A stretch of 17,465 bases of DNA from Eggerthellaceae bacterium UBA5808 (GTDB lineage: Bacteria; Actinomycetota; Coriobacteriia; Coriobacteriales; Eggerthellaceae), in NCBI GenBank assembly GCA_002417975.1, contig DIDE01000001.1, positions 1-17,465 of the forward strand, given 5' to 3'. The notes under the pieces are model-generated. The model was not told the origin of the DNA and did no database searches. It saw only the letters and a program-made list of their open reading frames with translations. Below, piece after piece: positions 13,944-17,465 of this stretch (position 1 is its first letter; each line of letters begins with the position of its first letter). The position numbers were made by a program, and so were the translations under genes.

Positions 13944-14804
13944 TTACTTATTTGCCTGCTTCTTGTGATAAGCAATCCAATACAATCCGCCAATGAACAA
14001 CGCGCCACCAACAATGTTGCCCAAGGTTGATGCGCTAATGTTAAACAGTGCACCACCAGCAGTAACGACTGCATTGATCTTATCGATGTCCGTTGTTCCC
14101 GTATAGCCAACCGTATTAAGCGTTACAACGCCCATAGGCAGGAAGAACATGTTTGCGACACAGTGCTCAAAGCCGCATGCAACAAAAGCCATAACAGGGA
14201 TCATTGATGTAAAGATCTTATCAATTACTGTTCGACCGCCAAAGCCCATCCACACGGCCAAGCAGACGAGAATATTACACATAATGCCACGGAAGAAAAT
14301 GGTCATCCAAGGCAGATTAATCTTTGAATACGCCGTATTGATCATCGCGTTTCCAACTGCACCGCTATCAAACGAAGCACTATTGCACATCACGATGATG
14401 AATACGAGGATCAAAGAACCAATAAAATTGCCAACCCAAACAAGAACCCAGTTCTTTGCCAAACCGCCCCAGGAAATCTTTCCGCTCACCTTGGCACAAA
14501 TCATCAAAGCATTGCCGGTAAACAGCTCAGCGCCAGCAACGATAACGCAGATCAGTCCAAGGGAGAAGCACAAGCCTCCCAATATCTGTGACGGAGCAAA
14601 TGACAGATTTGAATCAGCTTTGACAAACAGCATAAACAACGCACCCATGCCAATAAACATACCGGCAAGGATGGATAGAGCAAAACAACGACCTGTAGAA
14701 AGATTGGTCTTTCCGATCGCTACGGTCTCGGCTTTCGCTTCGATCGCTGCAGGAGCCAGACAGTCTGGCTTAAGCGCCTGCACGTCTTTCTTTTCCATCT
14801 CCAT
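13944..14804 (-). CDS. focA: Formate channel FocA (formate/nitrite transporter family)
   Basis: A 286-aa inner-membrane FNT protein, expected to form pentamers that move formate in or out. Six hydrophobic segments are visible. Key family residues are GAELFTGNAL with T96 in the omega-loop region, KNWVLVWVGNFIGS, CLAVWMGFGGRTVIDK and GFEHCVANMFFLPMG with the pore histidine H214. The frame is open further upstream to a TTG at 14927 (327 aa), but alignment with E. coli FocA (285 aa) favours the ATG at 14804, which has AGAGG about 12 nt upstream; an ATG at 14831 is another option. It follows hycI in the same direction, so formate flux is probably coordinated with the formate hydrogenlyase. Confidence 0.93.
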   Translation of the reverse strand: MEMEKKDVQALKPDCLAPAAIEAKAETVAIGKTNLSTGRCFALSILAGMFIGMGALFMLFVKADSNLSFAPSQILGGLCFSLGLICVIVAGAELFTGNALMICAKVSGKISWGGLAKNWVLVWVGNFIGSLILVFIIVMCNSASFDSGAVGNAMINTAYSKINLPWMTIFFRGIMCNILVCLAVWMGFGGRTVIDKIFTSMIPVMAFVACGFEHCVANMFFLPMGVVTLNTVGYTGTTDIDKINAVVTAGGALFNISASTLGNIVGGALFIGGLYWIAYHKKQANK

Positions 14805-14972
14805 TATGATCTCATTCCTCTCATCTTTCATTGCCGCGGTTTTCCATTGATTCAACTTCTCATTGGCAAGAGCTCCCTCGGCGCAAGCTATTACCAATGT
14901 ATGCAATACCTTAGAATCTACGCGCAAACCACCAGCGACTCATTGATACAAGCCTTAAATAAACGTATGAAC
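14805..14972. other. Gap between hycI and focA
   Basis: This 168-nt stretch is noncoding if focA starts at 14804. The focA frame continues through it to a TTG, without resemblance to FNT proteins. No clear terminator or promoter is visible, so readthrough from the hyc genes is likely. Confidence 0.4.
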
Positions 14973-15467
14973 TTAGTCCACCGCACAATCATCTGAACGC
15001 ACATCGTCGTATACGGATTTCACATCAGCGAATGATGCACCATCCGCAAGATGCTGATAGATAGCTTTAACGGCATCGAGAACTTCAGGTGTCAACGAGC
15101 CAAAGAATTCTATTTGAGCTGGCTGGATTCCAAGGAATACCACCGTACCGCAACACGTCGAAAGCTCTTTAAGCAAAAAGCTCAACGGCAGTGAATGAGT
15201 CGTCAACATAAAATCGCTCGAGACTGAATCCTCATCCAAAACACGCACAGTGCCTGGCTTGAGCCCCATATCCGCAGCATCAACAAGCAAAAGAACGTCT
15301 GGTTTGACCTGCTTGATATAGCCCAAATCATCTTCGGGCATTTGACCACCGTCAACAACATCCCAACCTGCAATTGGTTCATCAACCATCATCTTTGCAA
15401 GCATCGGTCCTGCGGCGTCATCACCTCGCAAAACTGCTCCCACCGTGAAAACTACTTTTCGCATCAT
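14973..15467 (-). CDS. hycI: Hydrogenase 3 maturation endopeptidase HycI
   Basis: HycI removes the C-terminal tail of the FHL hydrogenase large subunit (HycE) after nickel insertion. This 164-aa protein matches E. coli HycI closely: VGAVLRGDDAAGPMLA with D16, WDVVDGGQMPEDDL, LLVDAADMGLKPGTVRV with D63, FMLTTHSLPLSFLL with H91, and VVFLGIQPAQIEFFG. D16, D63 and H91 are the expected nickel-sensing ligands. The ATG overlaps the hycH stop by 4 nt (ATGA), with a good GGAGG site in the end of hycH. The presence of this specific protease implies a HycE-type subunit encoded upstream, beyond the right edge. Confidence 0.95.
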   Translation of the reverse strand: MMRKVVFTVGAVLRGDDAAGPMLAKMMVDEPIAGWDVVDGGQMPEDDLGYIKQVKPDVLLLVDAADMGLKPGTVRVLDEDSVSSDFMLTTHSLPLSFLLKELSTCCGTVVFLGIQPAQIEFFGSLTPEVLDAVKAIYQHLADGASFADVKSVYDDVRSDDCAVD

Positions 15468-16066
15468 GAAGCACGCCTCCTTCCCATCAGATAAATCGCT
15501 GGTGTCCGCTCGATTGCATCAAGCGTCTCCAAAAAGCTCCGAATCCAGCTATAGATCTGCTGGGTCGCCTTATCATTCTGGTCCGTTGCATCACGTGCAT
15601 CCTCGAGAGCTTGGCGGAGTAAGGGTACATCCGCCAAGCCAACTTGGATCTCACCACTGCGAACGATGCCATTTAGCTTATACGCCGCATCTTCATCATT
15701 AATGAGCGCAACAATCGACTGATATTCATCGATCGAGCAGGTAAGACTCTCATCAAAACAATCAATCACCCCAGTATGATGGCCAACAGCAAGCGTGTAA
15801 TACATGACATCGTCAACGTTTTTATCAGGAGTATTCTTACTCTCGTCAATAAACTTTCGCGATAGTCGATAAAACACTACCTTTTCGCCGTTAATCTCAC
15901 GCATTTGCGCATCACGCTGGGCATCGCCCTCAACGCTCGTGAATGCGCTAAGGTCGACGCCGGATCGCGCGACAGGGTATGCATAGCCCTCTACCATACG
16001 GGAGTCCGGAGCGGTCGAGGCTGCTTCGGGAATAAGTTCTTGGTACGAATCATGGGATCGACCCAC
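15464..16066 (-). CDS. hycH: Formate hydrogenlyase maturation protein HycH, with extended N-terminus
   Basis: HycH is needed for maturation of the FHL hydrogenase large subunit. The match to E. coli HycH covers residues 60-198: KVVFYRLSRKFIDESKNTP, YYTLAVGHHTGVIDCFDESLTC, GEIQVGLADVPLLRQAL and AIYLMGRRR at the C-terminus. The first ~54 residues are an acidic, low-complexity extension that E. coli HycH lacks. Start choice is uncertain. The GTG at 16066 gives 200 aa, an ATG at 15997 gives 177 aa, and an ATG at 15904 gives 146 aa and matches the family N-terminus best. None has a convincing ribosome site. The frame is open upstream to 16180, overlapping the end of hycG. It overlaps hycI by 4 nt. 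Confidence 0.88.
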   Translation of the reverse strand: MGRSHDSYQELIPEAASTAPDSRMVEGYAYPVARSGVDLSAFTSVEGDAQRDAQMREINGEKVVFYRLSRKFIDESKNTPDKNVDDVMYYTLAVGHHTGVIDCFDESLTCSIDEYQSIVALINDEDAAYKLNGIVRSGEIQVGLADVPLLRQALEDARDATDQNDKATQQIYSWIRSFLETLDAIERTPAIYLMGRRRAS

Positions 16067-16137
16067 GGACGATCCACGAGCATCCGATGCGGGCGCAGTG
16101 CGCCCGTCATCAAATGTCGTATCATCTCCGATGGTGT

Positions 16138-17022
16138 TTATCGATGGTTCACCTTCGATCTCAATTCTTCCTTCGTCCGATCATCGCCCGAAGCGACAAC
16201 CGAGCTCAAAGCAGCCTTAAGATCTTTCTGATATTGATCTGGTCCAATAAGCATGGTGCATAACTCATCCCTGAGATGCGTATATACCTCAGCACGGCGA
16301 GGATCATTTTGCACACTGATAAGTTCAGAAATATTAGCGACAACGCTTGGACCACCTTGTTCAAGCGTGCTCATAAATTCATCCGACATATCCTGGCCAA
16401 AACGATATCCTGAATACAAGCGCGCCTTTTGCTCGATGGCAATACGCACCTTATAAGGGATATCTGCAAAAGGAATAGCCGCCTGTTCACCAGGTGCAGC
16501 AACCTCATCTTTATGATGCAGCTTTTGGCCAAGAACACCGAGCGCAATTGCAAATCCATAAATCGTTTGCGCAGGTGATGGAGGACAACCCGGAATATAA
16601 ACATCCACGGGAAACAGCTTGTCCGTCCCTCCCCATACACTGTAATTATCATGGAAGATCCCGCCCGTACAGCCACAGGCACCATAGGAAACAACAAGTT
16701 TAGGATCAGGCGCACCTTGATAAGCGCGCAGCGCTGGCATACGCATTGCACGAGTTACCGCGCCGGTATACACAAGGATATCGGCATGACGCGGACTTGG
16801 CGTGTTCTTAATGCCTAAGCGCTCGGCATCAAAGACTGGCGTTATGGTTGCAAAAATTTCGATTTCGCAACCGTTACAACCACCACAGTCGACACGGTAA
16901 ATATATACCGACCGTTTGATGTCATTAAGAAGCGCTAGCTTACCTTTGGTAACGCTTTCATCAAGCGTCTTTTTATCAAGACGATGTTGCAAACCCTCGG
17001 GTACATTATGATCGATAATCAT
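16138..17022 (-). CDS. hycG: Formate hydrogenlyase subunit HycG ([NiFe]-hydrogenase small subunit, NuoB-like)
   Basis: HycG is the membrane-associated small subunit that passes electrons through a 4Fe-4S cluster to the NiFe site in HycE. This 294-aa protein matches E. coli HycG: KRSVYIYRVDCGGCNGCEIE (C46, C49, C52), PSPRHADILVYTGAVTRAMR, VSYGACGCTGGIFHDNYSVWG (C116, C118) and VYIPGCPPSPAQTIYGFA (C146). The cluster ligands should come from C49, C52, C116 and C146. The C-terminus runs about 40 residues beyond the E. coli protein. The frame extends upstream to 17094, but the ATG at 17022 is preferred: it overlaps the hycF stop as ATGA and follows AGGGGG by 6 nt. Confidence 0.95.
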   Translation of the reverse strand: MIIDHNVPEGLQHRLDKKTLDESVTKGKLALLNDIKRSVYIYRVDCGGCNGCEIEIFATITPVFDAERLGIKNTPSPRHADILVYTGAVTRAMRMPALRAYQGAPDPKLVVSYGACGCTGGIFHDNYSVWGGTDKLFPVDVYIPGCPPSPAQTIYGFAIALGVLGQKLHHKDEVAAPGEQAAIPFADIPYKVRIAIEQKARLYSGYRFGQDMSDEFMSTLEQGGPSVVANISELISVQNDPRRAEVYTHLRDELCTMLIGPDQYQKDLKAALSSVVASGDDRTKEELRSKVNHR

Positions 17023-17465
17023 TTCAGACCCCCTAAGGTTTCGGAACGTTGCTTTGCCCGATACGCATCGTGCTTCTGCTTGCACGCTGGGCAAATTTTC
17101 ACCAGAGCAGCTGCCTGATTGGCTTCATCATCATTGCTGCCCTCCGAAAGTACCCGTGCGGCATAATCGACCTCTTTTTCAGAAGCAAAGAAGGTACCAC
17201 ATTCCGTACACGCTTGAAGCGGATACGTCGCCGTTTCTTCCAAGTCGTTCTTGTCCATAACGGCAAGCTCAAATTCTTTCGAAAGTTTAATAGCCTTCGT
17301 CGGACATACCTCTTCACAACGAGCGCAGAAGACACACCGACCATAATTGATCGACCAGGTCACCGTTCCTGCCTTGGTATCTACCTGCATCTGAATTGCG
17401 TTAGGAGGACACGCAGTTGCGCACGCACCACACGCAATGCAATTCACAGAAGAGTGTTCAGGCTT
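17019..17465 (-). CDS. hycF: Formate hydrogenlyase ferredoxin subunit HycF, 5' end cut by window edge
   Basis: HycF is the 8Fe-8S electron-transfer subunit linking formate dehydrogenase to the hydrogenase. The frame is open to the right edge, and the first visible residues KPEHSSVNCIACGAC match the KPE...CIGCAAC region of E. coli HycF, so roughly 30-35 N-terminal residues lie outside. Two 4Fe-4S motifs are seen, CIACGACATACPP and CVFCARCEEVCPT, followed by KAIKLSKEFELAV. A C-terminal cysteine pair set (CTECG and CPACK) also matches HycF and may bind a metal. The GTG at 17447 is an internal valine codon, not a start. The stop overlaps the hycG start by 4 nt. Confidence 0.95.
   Translation of the reverse strand, partial: KPEHSSVNCIACGACATACPPNAIQMQVDTKAGTVTWSINYGRCVFCARCEEVCPTKAIKLSKEFELAVMDKNDLEETATYPLQACTECGTFFASEKEVDYAARVLSEGSNDDEANQAAALVKICPACKQKHDAYRAKQRSETLGGLK
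17029..17034 (-). promoter_or_regulatory. Ribosome binding site deciding the hycG start
   Basis: AGGGGG inside the end of hycF is 6 nt before the ATG at 17022. Together with the ATGA overlap, it excludes the longer frame from 17094. Confidence 0.75.

Noticed and set aside
13771..14030. Three overlapping short rightward frames after the toxin gene
   Set aside because: They begin at or inside the terminator and run into the focA antisense strand; no ribosome sites or protein-like features.
14149..14850. 233-codon rightward open frame
   Set aside because: It is antisense to focA and its translation has no recognisable domain; the opposite strand encodes a clear membrane channel.
14805..14927. 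Longer focA from a TTG codon
   Set aside because: The extra 41 residues have no FNT counterpart, and the shorter form matches the usual length of about 285 aa.
17023..17094. Longer hycG start adding 24 residues
   Set aside because: The extra residues are a shifted frame of hycF; the ATG at 17022 has the ribosome site and ATGA overlap.
1..17465. Selenoprotein genes with in-frame TGA
   Set aside because: No visible gene is interrupted by a TGA at a plausible Sec site; the catalytic loop of SelD, where Sec may occur, is outside the window.
1..17465. CRISPR arrays, tRNA or rRNA genes, insertion sequences, prophage
   Set aside because: No regularly spaced repeats, cloverleaf sequences, rRNA motifs, transposases or phage genes were seen on either strand.

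Overview
The window reads as an anaerobic bacterial chromosome segment of mid GC content. It carries selenium metabolism genes, a molybdenum formate dehydrogenase maturation factor and part of a formate hydrogenlyase (FHL) locus. This gene mix and the protein sequences fit a Coriobacteriia/Eggerthellaceae-like anaerobe of the Cryptobacterium type. That placement is inferred from gene content, not from a marker gene. I see no rRNA, tRNA, CRISPR, prophage or insertion sequence.

Region 1 (1-5777) is a selenium block. selD (selenophosphate synthetase, cut by the left edge) runs rightward. It converges on a leftward run of yedF, a class V cysteine desulfurase, a DUF3343 putative Se/S carrier, an ATP-dependent activase and a double-cubane-cluster reductase of the YjiL/YjiM type. 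The first three look like a sulfur/selenium mobilisation and carrier set. The reductase pair is the unexpected member. A 481-bp gene-free stretch upstream of yedF holds an imperfect inverted repeat and a leader that can fold into hairpins.

Region 2 (5778-10195) is one tightly packed leftward operon. It encodes a NitT/TauT-type ABC importer (ATPase, Tat-type lipoprotein binding protein, permease) fused by overlaps to an AtuA-like protein split into two genes. Its substrate is unknown. The 327-bp region upstream carries a candidate promoter, several perfect palindromes and a 13-bp direct repeat, so regulation there looks dense.

Region 3 (10400-12913) is a leftward pair: fdhD, then a CLC antiporter resembling the fluoride-exporting clade, closed by an intrinsic terminator. 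This FdhD has serines at both positions where the sulfur-transferring cysteines normally sit, and it has a long N-terminal extension.

Region 4 (13041-13805) is a rightward toxin-antitoxin pair, a RelB/DinJ-like antitoxin with a PIN-domain toxin, ending in a strong terminator.

Region 5 (13944-17465) is the distal part of a leftward FHL operon: hycF (cut by the right edge), hycG, hycH, hycI and focA. It supplies the electron-transfer and small hydrogenase subunits, hydrogenase maturation factors and a formate channel. Read together, selD (selenocysteine supply), fdhD (formate dehydrogenase activation), hyc genes (H2 evolution) and focA (formate movement) all serve formate metabolism. The catalytic formate dehydrogenase and the large hydrogenase subunits are not in the window.
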